NCBI GenBank assembly: GCA_023525975.1
Contig: CM042032.1
Coordinates: forward strand, 76,778,260 to 76,842,259
Origin: Smallanthus sonchifolius
Taxonomy: Eukaryota; Streptophyta; Magnoliopsida; Asterales; Asteraceae
Length of the DNA: 64,000 nt
Direction of reading: 5' to 3'
The translations under genes were made by a program, and so were the position numbers. The notes beneath the pieces are model-generated. The model ran no database searches. It worked only from the letters and a program-made list of their open reading frames with translations, and was not told where the DNA came from. Below, in pieces: positions 1 to 10,451 of the stretch. Each line of letters starts with the position of its first letter. Position 1 is the stretch's first letter.

Positions 1-1102
1 ACTCCCTCTAAACTAATGACATCACGTGTCTTCTGGCGAGACTTGATCTTCTAACATTCCACTTGAGATCTTCAAATCTTCAAACTTCAGTCTTCAGTTG
101 CCGAGTGATGACAAACCCGACTCCCTCTTAACTGTAGCTTTCATTGTAGACCAAACCAAGTGATTCAATAAGAACCAACTAACCCAACACAACTCATTGT
201 AGTTCATCCTCTCAACAGTAGCAACCTCCACCCTGACTTAGAATTATGTGTCTGACAATGTCTTCCTAAACAGGTAACAATAGTAGACTAAGACAACTCC
301 AAATCAGCTAGCATATGATTGAGAGTTTGAGTTTCCAAAAACCTGCATCAAACTAATCAGCTCCCATAGGAATTCCAGTAATATAAACTTAAGTCTTCAA
401 CCAGATGTGTCCAACTCTATCCTATATCTTCACGAGTCAACCAAATTCCCTAAGATGTTCATTTCCAATTTCCCCTTTCAATGTAAGCTTCTCCCGACTA
501 GACCAGAAACAAGGGAACGTTTCCTATCCCGTCGGCAAATGATAAAAGGTTCCATCTTCAACTAATAATCCGACGGATATCCAGCTTCATCCTGAAAACA
601 CTTGATAGAATCAAACACAAAATCATGCTCAGCCGTGATCACCTTATTTCCAAAGTCCAACATTCTTCAATTAGATATTCATTCCTGGTTTACACCTCCT
701 AATCTGTATACATTCACCATGGCGTTAAGTTCCATAACTAGGTTGTCTATCTGGCATTCCGCCCAGATCCCAAATGAGAAATCCAATCATAACTAAATCA
801 CATCAAATCTTGAACACAGGCTTGACCAATGAGCACGAAAAATATAGTTTACACGAGAAATCATAGTTGAGATCCATGTTACGTTAAAGAGGTATATATA
901 TAGGAAGTACCAACGACTTTTCCACCACCTCTTTAATGTCTCATGAATACTAGATTTTATCCCCCTCATTTCTCTGTAAACTATGACCAGCTTCATCATC
1001 ACGTCACTCAAATCCTCAAAAAGCACAACTAGCCAACTCCAGGATTTTATTCTTTTATTTCTTTGAAAAGATCCAAAACAACAAATCCTTAGGTTCAAGT
1101 TG

Positions 1103-1329
1103 TTCCAGTATTCATCCCCTATTAAATAAGTATCCCGGATACTCGTAGCCTACATATTCAGGTTTGAATACCTAAACAAGATGATTCTTTTTCCGAAAGA
1201 ACCAAAGCAGCCACATCTTCACAAATAGAACGAGTCCTTTAGCCGATGACGAGCCAATTGCTCCCATTAGTTCAGCATTCATACCCTATTAAATAAGTAT
1301 CCCGGATACTTGTAGCCTACATTTTCAGG
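1103..1329. repeat. Diverged direct repeat of about 59 bp (1103-1162 and 1271-1329)
   Basis: Both copies share the core ATTAAATAAGTATCCCGGAT, followed by a stretch meaning 'GTAGCCTACAT..TTCAGG'. They differ at several positions, so the duplication is not recent. The intervening 108 bp are unique in this window. Confidence 0.8.
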
Positions 1330-1537
1330 TATGGACACTTAAACAATGTATGACAAGTGGTATCATCCAACAAAAATCTCGTTCGTGTTTCGCTAATCCA
1401 CATCGTATACAAATCCTAGTCCGAAAAAACCAAAATTACTATCTTCTCAAAAATGGCCCGAAACACGCGTACAAATGATCCCTAAAAAATTTGGCCTAGT
1501 TCCCAGAAGTTCCACCTACAAATGAGGACAAGTCTTC

Positions 1538-1548
1538 TATTTATAGGG
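1538..1548 (-). promoter_or_regulatory. TATA box next to palindrome array
   Basis: On the minus strand the sequence reads CCTATAAATAG, a good plant TATA box. It sits about 15 bp downstream (minus-strand sense) of the palindrome array at 1563-1710, as expected for a core promoter with an upstream repeat element. No transcript evidence is available. Confidence 0.5.
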
Positions 1549-1562
1549 GAAGGAACACTACC

Positions 1563-1710
1563 TGCATACTTATCTAAGTACGCAGGGTTTAGTCATGCGT
1601 ACTTGCTAAGTACGCAAGGAAAAAGCTTTGCGTACTTACTAAGTACGCAGGACCAACTGGTGAATAAGCTAAGTACGCATGAACACCCTCCTACGTACTA
1701 GCCTAGTACA
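1563..1710. repeat. Palindrome array, five units, 33-bp period
   Basis: Units begin at 1563, 1596 and 1629, exactly 33 bp apart, followed by two decayed units ending at about 1679 and 1710. Each good unit is an inverted repeat, TGCGTACTT and AAGTACGCA, around a 3-4-bp centre, with about 12 bp of unrelated spacer. The same unit and the same period occur at 56547-56699. Confidence 0.9.
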
Positions 1711-2046
1711 CCGATACATAGAATTTAATCTATAGTTACTAAAACATGCTTCTACAAGAACTCCCAAAATACAGGCATCCACCCTTCCGGATTGCACAAG
1801 TTCTCATTCATTAGTTAGAACCTACGTACCTTTGAGAGTTTCATTTAGATTAGACTTTTAAGTCTTATGATTCATGTAGATCCTTTATAGTTCATGTAGT
1901 TGTATCAGGTAGTCATAAATAGATAGATGTAGGTAAGTATAGTATAGAGTGGAGTTCCTAATGAAAGACACGAGTTAAACTCATGTTTGGGACTCCTAGG
2001 TTATAGTCTAGGTCAAGTGTGTCTAATAACCCAATTCCATATAACC

Positions 2047-2061
2047 ATGGCTCTAATACCA
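2047..2061 (-). other. Primer-binding site (initiator tRNA-Met type)
   Basis: The minus strand reads TGGTATTAGAGCCAT, which matches the complement of the plant initiator tRNA-Met 3' end (TGGTATCAGAGC) with one mismatch. It lies 3 bp inside the LTR end at 2065, the normal spacing. It fixes the element's orientation as leftward. Confidence 0.8.
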
Positions 2062-2064
2062 ATA

Positions 2065-4895
2065 TGTCACACCCCTGCCAACGGCAGATTATACGCCGGG
2101 GCTGACACGGTTGTTCATAAACACATGATCGTCTATTATTAAATGACAATATTTATTCACCATCTTAAAAGCATCCGTTACAAAAGGAAATGGAAATGAA
2201 AAGTTCAATACAAGACATAAATTAAATTTAAACTAGGTCTAAGTCCTAGGTGAGCAAGTAGTGTCCTCAAACAGGTGCACCTGAAACATGCGAGTAAATG
2301 TCAACTACAAGTAGTTGGTGAGAAACATAGGCTTTGACACCAACAAAGTTAAGTAAAAAGTATTTGAAATTCAATATGTTCAAAGCATAACTAAGGCATA
2401 AATGTGAAAACATACAAGTTTCCAATACGTACAATCAAACCGTGTAATGGAAAACTGTAGGTACAATCCAACTGATTGTCATTTTGAAAATGTAGTAAGA
2501 TGTATACACAAAACCCGCCAAGGTTCGTGTTATATAATGAATCGGATTCCCGTATAAATGATCATGAAAGATACTACCTTAGGCTTGCAACTCAAGTTAA
2601 TGATTGTACTAAACATGAACACCCGTATGGTCGCCAAGTAGTTTAAGACATAAAGCACATAGTAATAACAAGAGAACAATGATATTGAATTTGTATGTAT
2701 AGTAATGTAAACATGTTCCACCCCGAGTATTTTATAATCAAAAGTAAAGAGAAAGGGGGATATGAACTCACTTGAATTGAAGCTAATGATGATAGAGTTT
2801 GATGAGATGAATAGATATTGTGAGAATTCCTTACAACAAACCTACAAGATAATTTGTATTCTAGGTTTAAAATAAATTGGATAAGATAGTGAGACTTTAA
2901 GGTTTTAGAGTTTGATGGGGTTTGGGTTGAAGGTGGACTTGTATATGTATTTTGTACAAGAAAGTAAGTTCATGAATAAAGTAATCCATAAACGTAATTT
3001 GGTTAAATTAAGACTTATTTATTAACTTATATAATTGTTCTAAAGATAATTAATAGATAAATGTATGGAATAGAATAAGTTAAATAATACAATTGAATTC
3101 ATTTATAATCATTTTAGAAGTAATAAATTATAAAACGAAAAATGTTTAATTATCCCACTTTATGTAATTTAAAATGTTTAATTAGATTATTCAACAATCT
3201 CTTTGAATGAAAGGATAAATAAATAAATAGGAATTTTTGTATCAAATATTTGGAATGAGCACTTAAGCATTTTTATAGATTAAATGTTTTAAATAATTAT
3301 CCTTGTCTCAAAAATTATATAAGTATTAAAAGGGTTTAATAATGTTATTTAATTTATAACTTGTGTAAGAATATTTATAAATAATATAAGAAATTTGTTT
3401 AAACAATTCATACACCTTATTTATTCAAAAATGCATTAAAATAAATAAACATTTCATTTAGGTTTATTTAAATAAACCCTTATATATTAGTTATTTAGGA
3501 TTTATAATAAATAAAATAGATGAAACATTATTTTTAATTTTCTTGCTTTCATAGATATTGCAAAACATATTCATTTGATTTATAAAAATTTAATCTGAAT
3601 TTAAAACATTTAAATTATATGAATAGAACAATTAAAAGGAAAAATCTAGAACTAAAAGGGGCTGCCGGGACTCGAACCCGCGTCTGCGCTCGAGTTACAA
3701 GTCGCACACACACTTAACCAATTGACCAGGCTTATGCCTTGGTTTATACTTAGCGTGTTTAAGTTTTTGATGAGCAAACCCCATTTTCCCTTCGTCCCTA
3801 AATGCTCCGACGAGCCCTAGCCCACTAATGCTCTCGATCGGCCAGACGATCGAGACCAATTTCATGGGGCTTTTGATCCTCATAACAAGGCGAGTCTATG
3901 AACACAAGAATTACTTGAATCGAATGCGTAGAGAGGGAGAATGGCTCGACGAACAGATTTGGGTTATTTGGCTAAATCGGGTGCTCAAGGGATGGAATTT
4001 GATGCAATCAGAGGTGTAGGAAGTTCACAATGAGTATCGCTAGTGATTTAGGACCTCTATTTATAGACAATTAGGACGATAAATGTTCGATCGATTAAAT
4101 GGCATTCAAGGTCTCAAACGGTTATAGTTTAGCCTTTGATTAGTTCATAAAAACCAGATTAAATGCGAATGATGAGTTGATTAGATGTCCTGGACGTGAT
4201 GCCGTGAACGGTTTCGCATGAAAATATGCCGATGTCGAGTTCGTGTGGAATGGCCCAAAAACCGGTCTCCGAGAGGCTCGAACTCGCTATTAGAAGGGGG
4301 GGTTCATCCGGGTATTGCAATTGAATCCCTGAAGTCTCAGGGTTTGGCAAAACAGGTCCCAAGGGTTTAGAGGTGTTATCATTTTATTATAAAACTTTAG
4401 TTTTAATTAGGAATTTAGTTTCAGAATTTGTCATTTTAGACCCTGGACTTTATAAAACATAAATTCATTAAAGTTTTATAAACTTTTATAATTCTAATAA
4501 TTACAACTAAATGTTATAATTACAAAACTATAATTTTTTGTAAAATAAATAAAAAGAAAGAAAATGGTTTTATTTGTATAAAACTTATTTATCTTGTAAT
4601 TTAAATATTTTAAATATTTATAAATCCCTAAATTTTATTTAGGGTTTATAACATTTGTATTTGTATATGTGTATATATATAGGTTTAGAAAATAACCTAG
4701 CATATTTATATGTATTTGTTTACAAAGATTAAAACATTTATTTACATAATCCTAAGTAATTATTTGTTATTATTAAATTTGAAATAAATGTATTCAACGT
4801 ATGTATATATATGCTCATGAAGTATAATATATAAATAAGGTACTTTCATAAATGCAAATCATAAAAACAATGAAATTACATTTGCCGGATAAATG
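2065..4895 (-). mobile_element. LTR (family A), 5' LTR of a minus-strand element
   Basis: The left end is TGTCACACCCC, directly abutting the primer-binding site. The body matches two other copies, at 55633 and 58191, in order: the initial GC-rich segment, a segment with a conserved TTAATGATTGTAC, a block with caccccg at about 2714, a long AT-rich tract, and a tRNA-like module at 3660. A minus-strand TATA box (CTATAAATAG, 4057-4066) supports leftward transcription. The right end is not resolved because a Harbinger-type insertion starts near 4890. Family assignment to Ty3 is likely but no pol is visible here. Confidence 0.65.
3660..3740 (-). other. tRNA-like module (A and B boxes) inside LTR
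   Basis: The minus strand shows an A-box-like TGGTCAATTGGTTAAG and, about 45 bp further, a perfect B box GGTTCGAGTCC. The flanking arms do not make a full acceptor stem, so this is not a functional tRNA gene. Equivalent modules lie at 60228-60295 and 62397-62455, at the corresponding place in the other family A LTR copies. Confidence 0.6.
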
Positions 4896-5762
4896 CCGGA
4901 ATTTCCTGGGGATTACAGTGGGCGTGGTGCCACCTCACCCCATCATAGGCGTGAAGCACCGCGCTGCTGGTGAGTGAGGGCAGGCGTGAGGGCGGAAGGT
5001 GATGGTGTTTACCTGCGTGAGAAGGGGGAAAGCTTGATCAAATTAGCCGTTTGAAGTCAAACTAGCCGTTTGAGGCATTAAATAAAAAAATAATTTTTTT
5101 AAACTATCTATATATACAAACCAATTACAACTTCTTTAAAAACCTACACTCTATATATTTCTAAATACTATCTGCTTGTTTCAAGTTCCAATGGATTTAT
5201 TTTCATCATCCGACTCATCGGATGGTGAAGAGCTTTTCGTGAGTGCGGTTCAAGCGTCAGTGATATTTTTAAATCATCTAGTACGAAGAATCTTCTAGAG
5301 TTTCAAGACGAGTCCGAGTCAACCGGGATCGTGTGGCTGCAAATGATCTTATAGTGAGAGATTATTTTACGAAAAATCAAAATTATAACGATAAATCCGT
5401 TGGATAATCCGTTGTTCGGAAACTCATACAAACCTTAGAACTGATCTGATGGAGCATCTATGGAGCAATCGTAATTATCGTTAGATTTATTTGTTGTATT
5501 TTTACAATGTATTCGTAATCCAATTTATTAAATTAAATTAGGTTTTTTATTTATTTGTGATTTAAATAGCATTATTTTTTAATATAAATAATATATACAA
5601 ATTAATTAAATTAAAAAATAATAATTATGTAATTATTACAAAACTGACCACCTTCACCCCACCATTACACACCTGGGTGAAGATGAGGGTGAGTTCTGCC
5701 AGCGCCTACGTGGCACAGGGTGTGCTCTCAACTTCACACTAGCATTAGACATAGTCTAAGGA
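4890..5762 (+). mobile_element. PIF/Harbinger deletion derivative
   Basis: GC-rich subterminal regions at both sides (about 4900-5030 and 5650-5760) contrast with the AT-rich surroundings and are roughly inverted copies of each other. A coding remnant lies between them. Exact ends and the 3-bp target duplication could not be settled by eye. It has inserted at or near the end of the family A LTR. Confidence 0.5.
5191..5407 (+). pseudogene. Harbinger transposase N-terminus relic
   Basis: An ATG at 5191 begins an acidic, serine-rich peptide (MDLFSSSDSSDGEELF), the usual start of plant HARBI1/ALP1-like transposases. After a frame change the segment from 5306 reads NRDRVAANDLIVRDYF, matching the conserved 'NRDR..A...L..DYF' block that precedes the DDE domain. 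A stop follows at 5405. The whole catalytic domain is missing, so the product cannot be an active transposase. Recognition is from memory of the family. Confidence 0.6.
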
Positions 5763-5770
5763 AATCTTAT

Positions 5771-6180
5771 AAGAGTGTAAGACCTTGTCTCACAAGTAGG
5801 TGTTTCATATAATTGGACATATATTTAATTATCTAAATCACCTACACTTTATATAAACAATGGTAATATAAATAAATATATGTATGTATATTTTATAAAA
5901 TGTGTAGGTGAATATTTATAAAAATATCATAAGTATAAAATATTTTATAATTATATAAATTATCATACTTGAATTGCATATATATAAGTTTATAAAAATA
6001 TATGAATTTTTGTATGATAAAGAATTTATACAAAACCTAGTATGTATTAAGAACTTTATAAAAATTGTCATATGTAAAGTATATAATTTGTCTACTAAAA
6101 ATTTATGTGTTGGCTTATTTGAATTATCTACACTATATTGAACTAACAATATTTTAACAAGCCTTGTAGAATACTAAATC
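5771..6180. other. AT-rich intergenic, nothing recognised
   Basis: This stretch is AT-rich with short open frames of low complexity. I see no motif, terminal repeat or gene. Confidence 0.6.
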
Positions 6181-6189
6181 ATGGTTGGT

Positions 6190-6721
6190 TCACAGGAAAC
6201 ATATTGATTAGACCACTTTTTTTTACATTTTCATTTTCAACCTTTATGCTATATATAATATACGTTTTTTGTCCGTTTCATTTTCTATTAATTTTGTTTT
6301 TCTTTAATAACTTTCGTTCGTTAACTTTTTTCAAAGTACGGATGACGCGGCTGTTTTTAGTTTTTTTTCAACGTTCTGATATAATTTTTTTTGAAAACGA
6401 AGTTTTATTCAAAATCGAGTTTTTTTTGTATCGTTGCCTATAGCGAGTGTCGATACCATTGTGGTACCGTGACGAGCCGAACCTATTATAAGCGAACAAC
6501 ATCATTGTTGGTATCGGTATTATCGGAACCCGTAACGATACTCGCTTTTATGGTTTTCGACGACCCGAACCGGTAATTTTTTTTATTTTTTTCCTTTTTT
6601 ATTATTTAGTTTTATGTTTATCTTTTATTAACATTATTTTTACCGTTATGTCTAAGTTTTCATTTAAATTTTACTAACGATGGGTAGACACACGCCAAGT
6701 AGCGTGTGTTTAACATCTAGT
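6190..6721 (+). mobile_element. Helitron 3' end (non-autonomous)
   Basis: The right end has the textbook Helitron terminus: a perfect 8-bp stem (ACACACGC, 6-nt loop, GCGTGTGT, 6688-6709), then 7 nt, then CTAG at 6717-6720 followed by T. The upstream 450 bp are homologous to 22760-23175, which also ends in ATCTAGT. The 5' TC end was not located, so the start is approximate. Confidence 0.65.
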
Positions 6722-7332
6722 TATAATACATATTAGAAGTATAGGAAAGTAATTTAATCAAAATTTAAAAGTTTTACTTAAATACAAGTTTTAAATTTCA
6801 AGGTACAACCCTTTAAAACATATGGTTGACTTGTAAACCAACTTTCACCCGTGATTTTTAAAACGGCCATAACTTTTTCATATGTTAATATTTTTTTTTA
6901 AATTAAACCATAAAATCGAGCATTTTTTTCTCTTTAATTTGAGTATGGTATTGCTATAGTTTTTTCTAATTTAAAAAAAATAATAATACGTGATAATGCG
7001 CTTTACCAGCGTTTGTGTTAGTGTGTTGTGTTCCATGCCGCATCGCGTAGTCACCCCTCTAGTGTATATATGCACATATATATACGGTTTTAGTAGTCGG
7101 AAATGAGTTCACACCAAAAGTAAGTGTAGGTTGGTACCGCGTACCAAACCTAACTTTGGTTATTGTGTTGTTTTAAATAATTAATTTGTATAAATATGAT
7201 TTAATTACTATAGAAATAATTGTTTAAATTATTTAATACGAAAATATTAATATAGTTGGATTTAAAATGCCGATGTGTGTTGCAGGCGCTTGTCAAACAC
7301 TGCCTGACAGTTAACTGCAACACTCTAGATAT
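6722..7332. other. AT-rich intergenic, nothing coding
   Basis: No gene is seen. There is an imperfect inverted repeat around 7128-7153 (GGTTGGTAC, CGC, GTACCAAACC) with no assigned role. The right part hosts the SINE insertion site. Confidence 0.5.
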
Positions 7333-7640
7333 TTTTTTTTTTGAACGGCGACTTCTGATTTGAGTGGCAGTCGCATCTCCGACAAGTCGGAGACCCTGTC
7401 ACCCCTCCAACCTGATCACTACGTTGTCTAAACCGGGCCCGCGGGTTCAGAGCGAGAGGCTTGGCATTCACCGGGAAACCATGAAGCCTGCTGCCACTTG
7501 ACAGCCGTTGCGCCGCTACACGGGCCAAGACCCGCTAGCGTAACGCACTCCGGACTAAAACCCGGGTTGGCTCTGGATCGAACCTGCGTGGGCAAGTTCG
7601 TCCTTCATCGCCTTTAACCACTGGACCAAGCCAGTGGTAT
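7333..7640 (-). mobile_element. Full-length tRNA-derived SINE
   Basis: Read on the minus strand, it starts with an A-box-like GGTCCAGTGGTTAAAGG and a B box AGGTTCGATCC. A GC-rich body of about 230 bp follows, and it ends GCCGTTC plus an A tract. It is flanked by a perfect 12-bp target-site duplication CTCTAGATATTT (7323-7334 and 7641-7652), the hallmark of LINE-mediated insertion. The 3' tail matches the SINE at 27054-27170. Confidence 0.88.
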
Positions 7641-9000
7641 CTCTAGATATTTATTAAGTCTAAATATTAATATTTTGTTTAAGAAATATTTATTAAATCA
7701 GAAATGGGTTTAATTAGGCCGGGTTTCGGAAATGGCTTTGGATAATGGGCATTATGTATAGATACTCGGGAATAGGAATTTTTTAAATTGGGCCCTATTT
7801 TTGGGTTGTTACAACGGGCCTAATGAGGAAGCCCTAATCGATGCCTATATAAAGGATTGACGGCCAAAGCAGAAGATATCAATTTACATACCCCTAACCC
7901 ACTATTAGGAGGATTAAAGTGAAGAAGGAGAGCTAAAAGCCAAGCATTCGGAGTATAGATCGCTTTCAGGGAGAAGATTCGAAGACTGGAGCCTTATACC
8001 TGGTTCTACTATTCTTGTTTATCCTTGATAATGTTCTTTTATCTGTTTTTTTATTTTTAAACACTATGAGTAGCTAAACTTCTTTGTGTCATCTAGATTA
8101 AGATGATTTTTGACTAAGAATGGTTATTTGTTTGATTTTTATTACGAAACTTTGTTGATTTGATTATCTTTATTCAATATCTTGTGTTGCATATGTATTT
8201 TTTTCAATCATCTAATCTATCTTTGGTCTTGATGTTGGTTTGGTTCTGAATTGTGGACATGCTCTTTAGAATTACTATTCAACGTTCTTAGGTTTTAGGC
8301 TTCGGTCTATAGTCTGGGTCTTGCAACTCTGGTGAGAGCAAGATAGGTCTAGGTAATTTTGGGTAAAGGTAAAAGTGCTGCTTAATTAGTAATTATGATT
8401 AAAAGGGCTTAAGAGTTTGTTACAGTTTTCCTTGTGTATTTGGGATTCAGTGGACATCTCCGGCGAGTGCTGCTCTTTCTGGATATGTATTGGAAGTTCT
8501 AAGGCACAGGGTATTTGGTTAAGGTTTGCTTAAGGTGTTAGTGTTGTATATAGCACAATCATTCTTTGGGAATCTAATATCTCTGGCGGGTAAGGACTTC
8601 CTATCACAAGCTCAATCAACAAGGTGGTGGTTGATTTTTTATAGTAGTAGGTCCTGGGGAAACATGTTTATACATACTAGGAGCTTTTGATAGCTGACTC
8701 TTCTAGGTTACTCTAGAGAGAGCCTAACCTTTTAGGGAACCACCTTCATAATTTCAATCATTCATAAAATCATCCTATCATTAGTCAAAAGGATTTGATA
8801 TCTAGATGATACAACCTTTATTCCTCTGATTTCACCTCAAAAGTTATTTTCATTCTTTATAACCATTCTCTTCCTAAAAATATTAGTTAACCATATATTG
8901 ATAGAAGTGTCTAATATTAGGAGTTGTCACAAATGTCAAGTGGATCGATACTTGGTTCTTACCTTTGCTATATTATGGATACGATAGGTACACTTGCCTA
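7641..9000. mobile_element. LTR-like repetitive region
   Basis: The region looks like retrotransposon LTR and leader sequence: a TATA box near 7848 (CCTATATAAAGG), AT-rich tracts and no gene-length frame. The block around 8940-9000 (GTGGATCGATACTTGG) resembles motifs common near plant LTR ends. Boundaries and family are not resolved. Confidence 0.4.
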
Positions 9001-9077
9001 ATGTGTATGTAGTATTTGGTAAAAATCATTTTTATAAAATAAAACTTAGAGCGCAAGAGTTCACAATTACACTACTC

Positions 9078-9725
9078 TCACATGGCCAACAGTGCAGAGG
9101 GTCCTACTATTTTGCGTACCTTGGAGGGCAAACCCTGAATATAACGTTTAATGTGTCTTTTCCCCGGTCTCACTAAGTGGGGAACCAAGCGCGCCATCTC
9201 ATTAAACTTAGAGGTGTACTCGCGGTGAGTCATGATTCTAGCTTCCAGTTTTAAGAACCCAACCTCGATTGTATCCGGTTCATTTTCTACACAAAAATCT
9301 TCCAGGACGAGTTTCATAAATTCTTTCCATTTCATCTTGCTAATTGCCTTCTCTCCCATTGATTGTTTGATATTATCCCACCAGCACAAGGCTTCTGCTA
9401 CGAAGGAGTGAGCAGTAAATTTCATGATATGATTATCTTTACACCGACTAATAACAATGACGACTTCCATTTCCGAATCTATTGACATGCGCCAACAACG
9501 TCCTTCTTCCTATTAAAAAGTGGAGGGTTCCTTCCCTAAAGGTCTTTTATGTGCACCACATTGTCTCTTCTTCGGACGAGTCTAGTTGTTTGACACCTTT
9601 AACCTTCTTTACAACCTTTCCCACTTTGGCTCCTTCCTTATGTTTGTTGGATTTATGTTCTGCCTTTCCATGAACATCTCTACCTTTGTTATTCCCATCA
9701 TCATTATCATTATCGTCTTCGAGCT
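9078..9725 (-). pseudogene. Ty3-type gag relic
   Basis: The minus strand encodes a retrotransposon gag segment. It contains ALCWWDNIKQ, a 'W..F...L...F' block, a central YTSKFNEMARLVPHLV and a GLPSKVR segment, the usual order of the Retrotrans_gag domain. The longest uninterrupted frame is 9078-9488. Upstream (up to about 9725) a lysine- and acid-rich, frame-disrupted continuation is visible. The downstream zinc knuckle and pol are absent, so this is a truncated fragment. Confidence 0.75.
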
Positions 9726-9731
9726 TATCAC

Positions 9732-10445
9732 TGTTGGGATTTTCCGTATAGTTTTAGCTTTGCAAAATTATTTATCAAAGCCCAAAACGCATCGGAAGTC
9801 TTAATCAAAATCAAGACGGGAAATTGAAACAAAGATCCAGATGCAAGAACAATAGAAACCTAAGTAGAAGAAGAATAATTAAAACATTTAATTATCTTAC
9901 CTTAGTTGTTGTTGACGTTACTGGATGACTTGACTAATGATATCCACAACGATACAATAACGAACGGTGCTAGCTAATACGCGAGATACTTCAAACTGCA
10001 CGTAAAATGGAGCTTCCCGGCTTCCCCTAGCTTTGGCCGAAATTCCAAAGGGAGGGGATGAGGGGTGGCGTAGGTTTTAGGTGGTGGCTAGGGTTTCAAC
10101 TTTTGATTCAAGATTAAATCCCTAGATTTAATCTCCTTATATAACACCTACCAAAAGGAATATCTCAAACATAACCCATGACATATTCCATGGAATATTG
10201 CATATTGCACTTAGATATGCATGGAATATATATTTATTATTTTTGAATTATATATATAAATATATATTAAAATCTAATATATATATATATATAAATATAT
10301 TATTTATATTCCAAATAATATAAATAATACACTTTAACCCTTATACTATTATCTAATTAATTTTTCCCAAATCCTTAATATAACAAATAAATAACTTTAT
10401 CTGTCACGTGTCGACTTCTAGTGAAGTCTAGATTTTTGTTTCCCG
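9732..10445. mobile_element. LTR-like insertion with direct repeat TATCAC
   Basis: The left edge is TGTTGGGATTTTCC and the right edge is TTTGTTTCCCG. Both are flanked by TATCAC (9726-9731 and 10446-10451). The 714-bp size and TG start suggest a solo LTR, but the expected terminal CA is CG here, so the call is tentative. The interior is AT-rich and non-coding. Confidence 0.4.
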
Positions 10446-10451
10446 TATCAC

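Larger units (their letters stand above)
1..2064 (-). mobile_element. Internal region of a minus-strand LTR retrotransposon (partial)
   Basis: No convincing coding sequence is seen; the open frames here are short and lack family motifs. The stretch lies immediately inside a primer-binding site (2047-2061) and an LTR end (2065), so it is probably the leader or internal part of an element transcribed leftward and cut by the window edge. It contains a 59-bp direct repeat, a palindrome array and a minus-strand TATA box, so an additional nested LTR could lie here. Assignment is inferred from position. Confidence 0.45.

Noticed and set aside
1563..1710. CRISPR-like array (regular repeats and spacers)
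   Set aside because: The DNA is plant nuclear, the 'spacers' are only 12 bp, no cas genes exist, and the array sits in retroelement DNA.
3660..3740. Functional tRNA gene on the minus strand
   Set aside because: A and B boxes are present but the acceptor and anticodon stems do not pair, and the module repeats inside LTRs.
9482..9804. Plus frames near 9.5-9.8 kb
   Set aside because: They are antisense to the gag relic and cross into the LTR-like insertion.
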